Origin: Castor canadensis
Lineage: Eukaryota; Chordata; Mammalia; Rodentia; Castoridae
Assembly (NCBI RefSeq): GCF_047511655.1
Contig: NC_133398.1
Location: 49,667,638-49,731,637, forward strand
Reading direction: 5' to 3'
Length of the DNA stretch: 64,000 nt
The notes under the pieces were generated by a model. It was not told the origin of the DNA, ran no database searches, and saw only the letters and a program-made list of their open reading frames with translations. Both the position numbers and the translations under genes were made by a program. Of the stretch, positions 11,340 through 24,165 are shown one piece after another (the first letter of the stretch is position 1; every line of letters starts with the position of its first letter).

Positions 11340-11890
11340 TTTGTGATTTGGGGGATAGAAAGGGTATGGACAGGTCATAGCCCCACATAGCTCCTCAAAC
11401 CTTCCGAGAGAGAACTTCCTGAACAGACCTCTGCTTGAAGACTTCAGAGAGAACCACAACCCAGAGTAGTCCCTCCTGATCATATCACAACCAAAGGTCA
11501 CCTGGAGACCATTCTCCAGGGTTTCCCATGTCTGCTGACAATGTACTCTCCATGCGTCAGAGCCTCACCTGACCCTGACTCATCAGCAGATGGAAAGCCA
11601 AGACATACATATGACGTGCTGGTCATGTGTAACTTGCCATTTCCAGCCAATTATCCCAAGCTCTTCCAGAAATTGTCCACCAACTTACTTCTTCCCATAG
11701 CCTGAAATATTTCTAAGATCAGAGCCAAGACTCCAGTGTTCTCTGTGGTCGCTGTGCATTTCCTCCTGTTTCCTCTGACAGCTCCTCCTCCCCTATTAAA
11801 GCCCACCTCTGTATCAACACTACTGCAGAAGCTGCAGGCTCTTCTTAACTGACTCTCAATAAATATTTACTCAACTCAATTCAGACACAG
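11340..11890 (+). mobile_element. Probable LTR of an endogenous retrovirus (boundaries soft)
   Basis: The segment is richer in GC than its surroundings and contains CCTATTAAAGCCCACC, which could serve as a TATA-like box near 11795, then AATAAA near 11859 about 65 nt downstream, the spacing expected of U3-R in a retroviral LTR. I could not fix the TG and CA ends or a TSD, and no internal retroviral genes flank it, so it would be a solo LTR. An unrelated single-copy sequence remains possible. Confidence 0.35.
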
Positions 11891-14185
11891 TCAGAGATAA
11901 CAGGCAGCAAAGATCACCAGATTTCCTAAATGCATCTGAAAACCGTTGCCTGGAGTCAGGGAGATAGGAGGTGGTTTCTTTACAGAAAAAAAACAGTTTT
12001 TTCAAATGCACTGCCTAAAGCCTAAGTACAGATATTGTGTCTTACTCAAACTGTACGAAAATCCAGCATGTCTGTCAGAGCAACTCAAGGCCCCAAGGTG
12101 GAAATTTGAATCACTAACAAAATTCTTCCAATGTAATAGATGATTCACAGAACTCAAAGAGAGTTAACCCTATTATGAAATACAAATGAGGAAATTAGCA
12201 TGGAACCTGCGCTATTTCTTGAGTAATTCAAGTAGATGTCATTCTACTTTCTGTGGCATAGTCTACATCTTATTACTATACACCTGTGTCTGCAAAATGG
12301 TAGGAACAAATATAATATTTTTGATTTTTGGAAATAAAGACTAAATACATATATAGCTGCAGGAAGAAAAGAAAGGAAATTACAAAGGGAAGGGGAGAAA
12401 CAAAACTCTGGAAATCAACAGCTATTCTATGAATCTAAGCATTTTTGTACTATTTTTGTATATTAACATCTTAAATTGAAAAATAAACCTATGAAACTTG
12501 ATTCTGTGTACAATGACAAAAGTATATAAATAAATCTAATCCTTGCACTCAAAAGAATTAATTGGGGAAAAGTTTCACCAGACATTAAAAAAGTTGTTTA
12601 AGATTAAAATATTGGATTTATAAGAGGATCAAACAACTAATTTACCAAAGACTGGCATACTTCATACCTTTATAATTTGATGAGCAAGAGAGTCCCTGAG
12701 AGGTAAAAGTACAAATTAGTAAGTGCATAAATAAACAAGGAAATAAAAGTAGGTGGCTAAGAATTGTTGGGATTTGAATATATAAAATAAAAAAGGCATT
12801 TCAAAGACAAAACTACAAAAGGTATTTCCTAGGTGTATGTATTTTGAAATAAATTAATACAAGTAATTGTCAGAAGGAGGAGCAGGAAGAACCAGATCTA
12901 TCCCTTTTTCTACCTGGAGAAACAAATAATCCTTAGTTATAAATGATATTTAATAATATCTCTAAATAATTAATAGATACAAATGTAGGCTGGAAGGAAA
13001 AGGATAAAAAGAAACAAAATGGTGTTGAGGAAGACAGAGCTTGGCCGGGCCATTTGGGTATAAGTGGGGAAGAAAGAACAGACTCAACTAAAAGGCAGTG
13101 TGTGGAGCCATCCCTGCCCACACCAAAGGAAGCTGTTAGCCATAGGACGCTCTCAAGGCTGTTTGTACATATGTTAGACCTAGTAAGTATTCTTATGAAT
13201 TACTGATTTCCTCATATTCCCCTGTCAGTTTTATCTCATTGTAACATGGTGTTATCTCATAGCAGGTACTTAAAAAAAAACAGTTTCTGATTTTAAAAAA
13301 TCAACTAATGGAATGAACTCTGACAGTGAAACTTCTGAAGCAGCTTAGGTAGGAGTAAATTCAGCTCTAGTATGTATATACATATTTTTTTTAAAAAACC
13401 TGGACTTGTCTAAATTTGAGCCTACTCTACAATAGCTCAAACAAGGAAATTCAGTAAGAATGGTCTCCCAACCTGCACAAAGCTGAGCTCTTATCTATTC
13501 TCTGCACCTGTAACCGCTTGACTTATAAATAGTCTGCCCTTTTACTTTGCTTCATGGTCAGCTGCACAGCAGATGAAATGACTAAGATCACATTTCTGTT
13601 GTGACTAATCTCTGCAAAGAATAGTGCAGCACATGAAAGGGAGCTACCTCCAGAGCAATCAGAACCAGAAACAAGGAACCCATCAGCCCCACGTGGAAAA
13701 CTGAAATTCAGGAACTTGTGATGTGACTTGCTTTTTAAAAAAATTAAATGAAACACTGAAAAGGATTTGGGCCATATGAGACAGAAATAGACAGAATGGA
13801 TCCATTTCTGAGAATTTTGGGACTTAAAAAGACAAAGATTACAGTATATGCAGACTTATTTTTCTTTTTTTAAGAGTAAGTTAAAAAGACATTGCTCTCC
13901 CACAGGAGATTCTTAGTTAATTGATTTAATGGTATGTTTCACAGACTCAAAAATTACAATTATTAATTATGTGGTAGCATAAAAATCCACTTATTTATTG
14001 ATCAAATAAATATTTATTGACATCTAATATGTCAACTCTTCTCCTAAAGCCTGGGATACATAAGGGGGCAAAACAGGCAGAAGTCTCTGCCAAAACAGAC
14101 TGACCATTCTAAAATCATGTACAGGTTATAATGCTATGCTCTGGCACAGGATGAAAACCAAGGGAACAAAAAGGAAGGAAGGGAT
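11891..14185. other. Long stretch with little recognisable
   Basis: About 2.3 kb, AT-rich and apparently single-copy apart from a short L2/MIR-like piece near 13.99-14.09 kb (ATAAATATTTATTGACATCT). No coding frame with splice context was seen on either strand. Confidence 0.4.
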
Positions 14186-14189
14186 CCTT

Positions 14190-14365
14190 GGTGGCCCAGC
14201 AGACATTGCTTCAAATCCCAATTTCGCCACCAAAGTGCTGTGTGATGTCAAGAAAGTTTGTAGCTTTCTCTGACTCTTTTTTCTACATTTATAGTTAAAT
14301 AAGACAAAAGAGCTATATTACAGGGTTATTTATTGCAAAGATTAAACAAGATGAATGTCAAAAAA
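14190..14365 (+). repeat. MIR SINE relic
   Basis: The TTCAAATCCCAATTTCGCCA box followed by 'GTGCTGTGTGATGTCAAG' and, further on, 'CAGGGTTATTTATTGCAAAG' matches the order of MIR. Diverged. Confidence 0.6.
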
Positions 14366-17300
14366 AAAACCAGATGAAGATCAATCAGGACCAAATCTGA
14401 CAATACAGTCTGTTCTAGCTGTTGAAATAAATCCTTTCAGTAAAGAATGTCACAAAAAAGAAAGAAAAGCAGAAGCTTTATAAAGTAAGGTTTTGTGCAT
14501 GGCTGAGTAGGCAGGAAACTCAGGGAAATTCTCTCAGACCAGAAGCAATAAGAAAATATATAACTAAGATTCAAGCAAGTGCTTGAGCCAGCATTTGCAT
14601 TCTGGCATCTGTGGACTGTCAGGGGAACAGGGACTGGGGTGTGAATAAGGTAGGAAATAAACCCCAAAGCTAGAATTGCCAAAAGACCACACCTTCAAAG
14701 GTATACTGAGATACTTTTCTGTCTCATCCTTAGGTCTGAGTGAGGGAGAAAAAAAAATCTATGTCGAAAAAATTACTAGTAAAATCTGGCACTCATACAG
14801 ATTTTAAGACCTCTGGTGACAATCCCTGTATAGATTTAAAGAACAAAAGTAAAGCTGGAAATTAAATTTAAGGATTCCTGGATGGTAGGTGCCCTCAAGT
14901 ACCTGACAGAAATAAATATAAATTCTTTCTAGAGAAAAATCGCTTTAAATTCAGGCCCAGGGAATTTCCTTAGATAAAGTGGTAAAGCACACAGTGAAGC
15001 ACACACCATAAAGCCATCCCCTATCAATGCAAGTCTGTGGAAATAGTAAATTTTAATAAACAAAATATTAGAGAAATGTGATAAATTTTATAGAAATAAA
15101 TAGATACAAAAACATACCAGGAAATGAGACATGAAAACTACCAGGCAGATTTTTAAAAATGAAATTCTTGGAACTGACAAATGTTATCATTGAAATTGGA
15201 AATGTGCTCAGTGCTGGCTAGCTAACACAGAGGCATGCTTATTTTTTAAGATATTATAAACTATGATTCCCAAAAAGCAAAGGTTCTTAAATGGGTTCCA
15301 TAACCACTAGAATTCAGGGGATTCATGAACTTGAGCAGGAAAAATTCCTGTACTTATTTTACTAACTGGAATCCAGCATTTTGTTCAATTACAATTATAA
15401 ACCACAAACCATGGTCATTATAACAACATAATTTATGTCTCCAACATAAATCTCAGGTATTTTATATCATATAACAATTGTTATAGATAGCATGAAATAC
15501 TGCTCATTCTCACTAAAATCATATTACTCAATAGTCTGGATAACGTTTTCATTTTTAAAGTGTATCTATTACTATATCACAATGGCTTTATTTTTATTTT
15601 TGATAACTATGTAATTATCAATATTACACTCAATATAATTTCCTTCTTTTGCAATCTTATGTATTTTATTTTACCTATTTAAAAGTCAGTATTTGAAGCA
15701 ACAATAGGCTTCATCTGACAAAGTCATCCATGACACAAAAAAGGTTAAGAACAGCACTACAAAAGCAAAGCCATAAATGTACACATATATAAAAACATCA
15801 CACTGTGATCTTAAACCTACAAAATTATTTGTTAATTAAAATTTTTTAAGCTCTGTAAAGAATGTAATAACTATTCAAAAATTTGGATTGAAATTAATTT
15901 TCTTTTACTTTTTAATATAAAATGACCTAGAAATATGACCCCTAACAAATTTAATTAAGTATATTTTTGTTTTAGCCTTTAGATTATATGGATGTTGTCA
16001 GAAATTCAATAGTGAAAGAGAAAAAATGTGGAGAGAGAGGAACAAGAAGTAGGAGAGGTGTTTTGCAACTTGTTGAACTATAGGCTCTTACCACCTGACT
16101 TACCAAAAAAGAAAAACAAAATGTTTGAATACCTCTACTTTCTCTTAGTTAAATCCAAATCACTCATCTAAGAATTTATACTTGAAAGTGGGCATTTTCT
16201 TCAATCTTACGAGGAAGTAATTTATTTACATTACCACTTGACATTTAAAATATAACTTAGTTTTCAGGTATTTCTACACAAATTGTGAGTTTGGGTATTG
16301 TGTAATTTGTTTAGCAAGGCTGTTCTCCCCCATTCCATCCTAGAACTCTTACCAAATATAGAAGTGAAATTTTTATGCGTATGTATCCAAGTTCCTTAGA
16401 CTAAGCTGACACCACACCCTAACCAGAACTTCAAAAGAACCTGTGAAGTGCTGTTAGATCATCCTGAGTCCCTCCCTGTTTATTCTTCAGTGTTTGGGCT
16501 TCTTTCATCTCCAGTTCTCAGATGCTGGCACAACAACCCAGCTCTGACATTTGCATGTAACCCTCTGAGTCCTGGCTGTCACTGAAATGTTTACGCTTTG
16601 CTAATTCCATAGCTCTGCTCACTCAGCTAATTTTGCCTTGTACATTACCTTGGATGAGAAACCTTTCTAAGGCAAGTCTTGGATGATACCCAGTGCCCCT
16701 CTTCATGCAGCACTGGCCAAAAAAAAACAACTTTCTTTATTCTGGAATGGCACTCTACCGTTAGCCACACTTGAAACAGGATTTCACATGACTCACAATA
16801 TGATATCACTGATGTACTGTAACTCAAATAAATTTGAACATCTTATTTTACTTTCAAACCTACTTCAGCACAGTAGCATATACAATAGAATAGAAAAGTA
16901 AGCTTTTCTGAATGTTTTCTAAGGGGTTGTGGAAGTACACCTTACAACCCTGAGGAAAACTGGTAAACCAGCTTCCCCCCCACATTATACAGCAGTAGCT
17001 TCCCTCTCTATTTGAATCTGTAGCTCACTTTTCTCTAAGTTTCTTTAAGTTCCATATAGTTGTAAAAAAGAATGGGAAGGATCTCTATGAATAAATATGA
17101 AGAAATTTCCCAGAGATACTGTTAAGTGACAAAAGACACATCAGAAAATGTATAGTATGCCATTTTGTGTGTAAGAAAGAGAGAAATCAGAAGTCATATC
17201 TATGCTTGCATATCTTTGAAAAAGAAAGCAGAAATCTGAAAACTGTGAAGTTCGTTGCTTACCAGGGTTATGAGAAAGAAGCTTAAGGAATACCCAAAGG

Positions 17301-17760
17301 CATGACACTTGTCTGAAAATTCTTATTTTTGTAGTTTTTCTGAGAAATTATCTTAATATTCTATAAGCTCAAAGAAAAAACAAAAAGGATAAGAAAGGAT
17401 AGAGAGAATAGAGTTGATGGTATCAGGATTGACTCAAAGTTTATATATATTCATATACCTATATATACTTTTGTTCTGTGTGTACGTGTATGTATGTTTA
17501 TTATTTCTGTTATAACTATATATGTAGTAAGTATGTGTGATGTCTGCACGTGTATGTTTGTATACCCGCATATATTTCCCAGTTCTGTCCACACAAAGGC
17601 TAAAGACAAGGCACCACAGTGAGAATGAGCACACCTGCTGCCCAGATTGTAGTCTCTAATGCCTTTCCCCATTGGTGGGAATCAGGAACCCTAGATTCTC
17701 TGGCAGTGGTCTTCACCCAACTGCTCAAACTAAAACTTTTTAATTAACTTTAAAAAATTA
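14366..17760. other. Long stretch with no gene
   Basis: About 3.4 kb of AT-rich sequence. Near 16.43-16.64 kb the base composition is more even and an octamer ATTTGCAT occurs at 16549, which might mark a conserved non-coding element, but nothing here is decisive. Open frames are short and unsupported. Confidence 0.4.
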
Positions 17761-17767
17761 ATATTAT

Positions 17768-17935
17768 GGCCAGGTGCAGTGGCTCATGCCTGGAGGAGGA
17801 AATTGGGAGGCTCATTGCTCTAGGCCACCTTGGGCAAAAAATTAGCAAGACCCCATCTCAACCAACAAGTTAGACGTGGTGGTACATAACTATTATCTGT
17901 TATCCCAGTTATGTGGAAGAATAAATAGCATGCTA
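17768..17935 (+). repeat. 7SL-derived (B1/Alu-like) SINE, two monomers
   Basis: The start GGCCAGGTGCAGTGGCTCAT is the classical 7SL-type left end. After AGCAAGACCCCATCTCAACC a second start-like unit follows (TTAGACGTGGTGGTACATAA). An ID-like end (GTGTTCAAACCCCAGTCCCA then CAAAA repeats) appears at 18118-18160 and may be the separated tail of the same B1-B1-ID composite. Confidence 0.65.
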
Positions 17936-18097
17936 GCATTGTAAGGACGTTGAAAGATTATCAGCATGTGCGTTAGTGATCTCACCAGGGTATTGGGGTA
18001 TAGAATGCTGTTTTGTTTTTTGTTTAGATTGTTTGGATTCTTTAGATTTGTTTTGTTTAAACAGCACCTCCTCTAGCATCTTTTCATTCCTAGAAAT

Positions 18098-18165
18098 TCA
18101 ATCATTGTTTGAAAACCTGTGTTCAAACCCCAGTCCCACAAAAACAAAACAAAACAAGATCCCAA
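18098..18165 (+). repeat. ID-type SINE 3' end
   Basis: The B-box-like GTTCAAACCCCAGTCCCA is followed by a (CAAAA)n tail. It may be the end of the composite SINE that starts at 17768, split by about 160 bp of other sequence. Confidence 0.55.
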
Positions 18166-19175
18166 TGTTATGGAGATTGAATTCAGTGTGTGTGTGTATG
18201 CTAGAAAGAATCTCTAGAAATAAATTCTTTAGGAGAATGCTGAAATGTTCTAGACCTAAGTGATATACATGGAACTCTTGCTGGGTTGACAATCCACTAC
18301 AGTCTTCAAAGGTTTTTGTTTTTTGCAAAGGTGTCTATGCATTACTGTGATTTGATAAATACTGGTCCTACTGCATCACATCTGTTTTTGAAAAAGCAAA
18401 AAGAAATTAATTTGAATTAAAATTCCTTGGATCCAAATGTTGGTTCTAAATCTGGAGACTTTAACAGGCTAGCTGTATGCTCTGGCTTAAGAAGTGAGTG
18501 TCTGAATAGTTAAGTCAAAGAATCATAAACATGGAAGGGTTATTAAAGAATCTGTCAGGCCTAGTGGCCTTTTTACCAAAATGTTAAATATTTAAACCAG
18601 TCAAAACAGACATTTATTTATCTTAAAGTTAATACTTTCCCAGGTGTATCAATGACTCATTAATTGTTCATTTCGTACAGCAAATTTTTACCAACTATAG
18701 TGTTTCAAGTACTGTAGGAAACTAAGAAAAAAAGTCTAACAGTCCAGTGGGGGAAATCACAAGACATATAGAATTTCTATCTTTCAACAAGGCTTTACAT
18801 CAGGAAAATGAACCCTGAAATATAAAGTTGGGAAAATATCATAAATAAACAAAAATTGCAATCATAAATATAAACACTTTCTAAAAAACATTGAAAAAAA
18901 CTGATATGCAGTACTTCACACATCAATCAAAAAGGAACATATCAGGATTTTGTACCGATGCAGTTGAATTAAAAATAAGTACTAATTTTCTGGAAATTAA
19001 ACTAGAAGACAATTCCTGGGGGTATAATCAGGCAACAGATATTAAAAATCTTTAATACATTATACTTTTAATGGAGTAATTCCATTTTAGGCAATTATGA
19101 AGTGGAATAGTCACAAATTAACATAAAGATATGAAAATGTTAAGCATTGTCTAATGACTTAAGAAATGCACAAAA
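18166..19175. other. No recognisable feature
   Basis: AT-rich sequence with a weak MIR-like patch near 18.43-18.50 kb. No gene-like open frame. Confidence 0.4.
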
Positions 19176-19270
19176 TAAAATGTAAACTGATAATGTAAGC
19201 ACATATGTAAGTATCACAGTGTATGTCTCTGAATAACTATTATATGCTAATAAAATCATCTTTTAAAAAT
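19176..19270 (+). mobile_element. L1 3' end fragment
   Basis: The ending GTAAGCACATATGTAAGTATCAC ... TATTATATGCTAATAAAATC matches the 3' ends at 4.75 and 47.7 kb. Only the last 90 bp are readable. Confidence 0.6.
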
Positions 19271-20440
19271 GTAAGCTGAAATAAGTGAGTTACAAAGAAA
19301 TCCTAATTTTGTATATATTGTACATTCCCATATGTATTTAACACAAATCCCCACAAAGACCTGAGAAATATTCCAGGATACTGAGTGGTCATCATTGGCT
19401 TATGGAATTGGGATTGTTTTTCCAAGATGTTTATGAGGAACATGTATTGCTTTCATAACCAGAAAAATAAAATACTATAAAATAGGAGTCAAAAGAATTT
19501 TGAATAAATTATCCAAGATTTTTGGGAAAACAAGTAAAATTTTATAAAAATTAAAAAGTAAACACTTTTAAATTATAAATTGTTATGTAATTTACTAGGC
19601 ATTTTTGCAAACTGATCCCAGAGAAAGTTATTTTTTGCTATAATAGATTTCAAGTCTATCATCAAATTATCATTTTCATCATATTACCATTAGCATCAAT
19701 GTTTCTTTAAATAAGTGTATTTTGTTATTTCAAGTCATTTGCTTCTCACATCACCTTTGTTTAATCAAAATCAGTGAGATATATTGTTGAAAATATGTTA
19801 GTCAATCAAGAATTTATGGAGGAAATGATGCAATGTCTGAAATGCCTAAGTATTTCCGAAAAAGAAGGTTTGAATGAAACAAGATTATCAAAATACTGAT
19901 AATTCTTAAAACCGGATGATAGGTTCATAAGAATTTGTTATACTTTTATTCTGTATGTTTTAGATTTTTCACAATGAAGTTTCTAAAGATATCAAGGAAA
20001 TCATTTTTGCAGTTCTTAATACTATACAGCATTTTTCACATAGATTATTTCTTCAAGAAATCAGGTGGAATGACCTCTTCAGAAACAGTAGAATTTTTCC
20101 TATTAAAGTACACAATATCATTGGCTTTTGAGTACTAAATTTTAAGTCACCTCTCTTCCTCTGGACACCTCACATTTTACTGTATTCCAAGTACAATGTA
20201 TCTCACTACATAAATTCCAAGAATTTATGGGTCAGGAATCATGGCGAAATTCTCCAGGCAAGATAGCAGATTAAAAGCTTCCTTGGTGTGACTCTGTGAG
20301 TAAGAAGAGTTGGGGTCACAAGAACAGACAATATTCTGAAGAGAGAAAGAGAGGCAGGCATCAGGAGTTATAAACAGGACAACTGACAAGCACAGAGAAA
20401 CAGAGAGGCTATGCAGAGAAAAGTAGGAAACAGTCCAGAA
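19271..20440. other. No recognisable feature
   Basis: Strongly AT-rich, no named repeat. The last part may already belong to the 5' UTR of the L1 that follows. Confidence 0.35.
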
Positions 20441-20449
20441 CTCCAACCT

Positions 20450-23400
20450 CAGCTACCTGGGGGCAGGAAAAGCTGAAGTCACCATACAAGGCAAGTTGGG
20501 CAGCCCTGACAAATGACTGGCAATCCTGGTGATAGGGCAGGCTAACAGTTCTCACAAACCTTAAATCTTCTGTGGGGATTTGATTCCACAGTGACTCTTC
20601 TCACATGGCAGACCAACATTGAAGAAAAAATCTATTTTGTTACTCCCCATAACTCAGACAGCTATAGCCAGATGCTATCTTGAGATTGAGCCTATTGTTT
20701 GAGACTGAATTACTCTGGAGACATAAAAATAAGGAAAAATCACAAGTCAAGGAGCCTGGGAACACCCTCACACAGTGTTTTAGCGAGAGACAGCCATGAG
20801 AGGCAGTTGTGGAAAGGGTGATAGTCACACACAGACTTGTTGAAAAGAGTAGGCAGAAAAAAGCTCAGGCTATGAAAGGCACGGTAATTGGTAGCTCTGT
20901 CCTCTGTGGTGAGAAGGGAGCCTCCTCACCTGTGAATCATTGCACAGACTAAGAGCTCTGCGCCCAGGCCTGTGGCCAGTGGATTTCTAAGCCTCAAAGC
21001 TCCCTCCCAGCTGCATGTGGTTTGCTGCTGGGCAGGACTGAGAGCTCTGAACACAGGCCAGCAGTTCACTCAATTTCCTCAGGTTCCTCCCTACCACAGA
21101 ATGGTTTACTGCTGGGCAGGATCTGAAAGCACTGAGACCAGCAGGCAAAGTTCTGGGTTCCATTGGTCCTCCTGCTAATGCAAATCTAAGTGCTCTGTTT
21201 GCTTACCCCACTCTCCAACATGCCAGGAAAACAACCCCAGGCTTGGACACTCGCCACCTCTGGGTGCCTAAATGAGGGGAACTTGGAATAAATTGGAATC
21301 TGCCAAGCTCACAGGCCACAAAGCTCACTGAGGGCAGCAGTGGCTCCATATATACAAAGAAGAGAAGCTTGTAAGGTGAACGCAGCCCTGACGCCGACAA
21401 GTGACTCTTGACCTGCCCAGTCCTCAGCTCACACACAGCACCAGCCTGAAGAATGTTTTTGCTCTTACAGCTATTTGTTTTCTCCTCTCTGAGGAGTACT
21501 GGAGATAGAGCCCTCCAGAGAGGGCTGCTCACTAAAAAGACCTCTGAATAATACCAGAAGAGATATCCATTACAACAGATGCCCAAATTACAACTCAGAA
21601 ACACAAAAAAATATGAAAAACCAAGGGAACTTAACTCCTCCAAAATTTCACAACTCTTCTTCACTAAACCCAAAGATACTGAAATGGTTAAAATGCCAGA
21701 CAAATAATTCAAAATTCTAGTTTTAAAAACAATCAATCTCCAAGAAGATTCAAGAAAGAAAGAAAAAAAAAGATGAATGAAGTAAAAATGTCAATTAAAG
21801 ACCTGGTTAGAAAGTCAACAGCTTGAATGAGAAGTTCAACAACTTGAATGAGAAATTAAATAGAGATAGATGTACTAGGGAAAAAATCTTGGAAATGAAA
21901 AGCTTAAAAATTCAATGAGAAAGATCACACACCATGATCAATTTAGTTTCATTCCATGGATACAAGAATGGTTCAACACACAGAAATCAATAAATGTAAT
22001 TTGATAACATAAATAAAAACAAGGACAAAAATCACATGATTATCACAATAGATGCAAAAAAAAGCCTTTGACAGAATTCAATATCTCTTCATGATAAAAG
22101 CTCTGAAGAAACTAGGAATACAAGGACCATACAACATAACAAAGGCTATATATGACAAATGTTTAGCCAGCAATATGCTGAATGAAGAAAAACCAAAAGC
22201 ATTTCCTCTAAAATCAGGAATGAGAAGGGTGTCCACTGTCCCTACTCTTTTTCAATATGGTGCTTGAATTCTTAGCCAGTGTGATTTAAGATCTAATACT
22301 TTGAAACTACTACAGAAAAGCATAGAGATGACACTAGAGGATATAGGCATAGGTTATAACTTTCTGAATAGAACTTTTTTTTTCAAAAACTAAGGAAATA
22401 ATAGCAAGAATTGACAAATGGGATTGCATCAGATTAAAAAGCTTCTGCATACCAAAGGAAACAATTGCCAGAATGAAGAAAGCCTACAGAATGGGAGAAG
22501 ATCTTTGCCAGCTATTCATCTAACAGGGGATTAATATCCAGAATGAGTAAAGAACTCAAAAATTAAACAGCAAAGAGTTTAATAAATGAGCAAATGAATT
22601 GTACAGACAATTCTCAAAAGAAGTACAAATAGCCAATAAATGCATAAAAAATATCCAACATCTTTAACCATCAGGGAAATACAAATCAAAACTATATTGG
22701 GATTCTATTTTATATCAGTTAGAAGGACTATCAGCAAGAAAACAAACAACAACAAATGCTGGCAAGGTTGTAGTGAAAGGAACCCTTACACACTGTTGGT
22801 GAAGATGTAAATTAGTCCAGCCGCCATGGAAATTAGTATGGAGGTTCCCTAAGAAACTAAAAATAGAACTACCATATGAGCCAGTTATTCTACTCTTATG
22901 TATATACCTGAAGTAATGTAAGTCAGCAAACAATAGAGATATCTGTACACTGATGTTTATGGCAGTACTATTCACATGGCCAAGTTAAGGAATCACCCTA
23001 TGCCCATCAACAGACGAATGGACAAGGAAAAAGTGGTATATATACACTGAGGAGTATTATTCAGCCATAAAGAATAATGAAATTATGTCATTTCAATGAA
23101 AATGGGTAGAACTGAGATCATCATGTTGAGCAAAATAAGCCAGGCTCAGAAAGACAAATACACATATTTTCTCTCAGATGAGGAATATAGATCTAAAAAC
23201 CAAAAGACAGGAAAGTGGAAAAGTAGAAAAAGTAGAAAGTGGATACTTTGAGGAGAGGAAGAGGACCATACCAGTAGGAAGAGGATTGGGGAGACAAGAG
23301 TGGGTAACTGGGTGTGAGTATGATCAAAGTAGATTATATACATCTAAGAAGATATCATAGTGAATCCATTATTTTGTAAATTAATATACCTAACAAAAGA
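20450..23400 (+). mobile_element. Old L1 with 5' UTR, ORF1 and ORF2 remnants, internally deleted
   Basis: A GC-richer leader (to about 21680) contains three degenerate tandem units of roughly 85-92 bp around the phrase TGCTGGGCAGG, like L1 5' UTR monomers. ORF1 remnant follows (21682-21930) with the repeated CAACTTGAATGAGAA coiled-coil coding motif. The sequence then jumps directly to ORF2 at the 'FSFIPWIQEWFN' region, so most of ORF1, the endonuclease and the early RT are absent. A second gap after 22270 removes the RT catalytic block and resumes near 'RIDKWDCIRLKSFCI'. The 3' UTR ends near 23400. Stops occur throughout; the 5' limit is uncertain. Confidence 0.75.
22052..22267 (+). pseudogene. 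L1 ORF2 reverse-transcriptase fragment
   Basis: The frame shows the RT segment KKAFDRIQYLFMIKALKKLG, then 'IYDKCLASNMLNEEK', and the degenerate 'FPLKSGMRR' part that precedes the catalytic motif. The conserved FADD-type active site is missing because of the deletion that follows. Non-functional. Confidence 0.8.
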
Positions 23401-23440
23401 CAAAAATATTCAACAAATTTAATGCTATTTGTCATGTTTT

Positions 23441-24165
23441 ACAAAAGCACTGTAGCTTTTTGTTGTTTTTTTTTAATTACATTATATTCATTGTATAGGG
23501 GAGACTCATTGTGACAATTCTGAATAGGCTTTTACTGTACACTGGTTAGACCACCCCCACCATCTCCTCTCCAGCCCTTCTCTGCCCCACTTAAAGCTAT
23601 TGCAAGTGGTTTCGTTGTTCTATTTCATGAATGTATATGAAGACCATTGAACTAATTCCACCATCTTCATCTCCTTCATTCACCCTCCCCCCCATATACA
23701 CTGTACCTATTTTGTAGTCCTTTCATTATTTCAAAATCAATGTTCAAAGGGATGGTTCCAGGTATCCCCAATGTGAGTATACTTTACTTTGATCAGTTCG
23801 ACCCCTTCCATTATTTTTACTTGCCCCTTCCCTCCCATCCCCCCATTATTCAACAGCTTTCAAAGCACATCGTTTTATCCTCTACCTGCACAGATATATT
23901 TCAATATTGTTGACTCTCTATCATTTTTTTCCTTTCCCTCCTCCCCCAAGTTCCATAGAGTGATTCCACTATTGCAAACATGTTCTACATGTAAGTCATG
24001 ATCATGTTTGTTTCCGTGTATATGTTTATCTTTTGGATCTATCTTCTACATATGGGAGAAAACACATGGCCTTTGTCTTTCTGAACCTGGCTTCTTCGCT
24101 TATTATGATGTCCTCCAATTGCATCCATTTACCTTCAAACCACGAAAAGCACTTTGTTATACTTT
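23441..24165 (-). mobile_element. L1 3' UTR of the older type
   Basis: Reading leftward the element ends in a T-run at 23460-23475 with the GACTCATTGTGACAATTCTG block, pyrimidine-rich sections, and the CATATGGGAGAAAACACATG segment near ORF2's end. A short repeat AAAAGCACT at 23444-23452 and 24145-24153 may be the TSD. Confidence 0.75.

Noticed and set aside
21203..21736. 177-codon minus-strand frame
   Set aside because: It is antisense to an L1 5' UTR/ORF1 remnant, which explains the sequence better.
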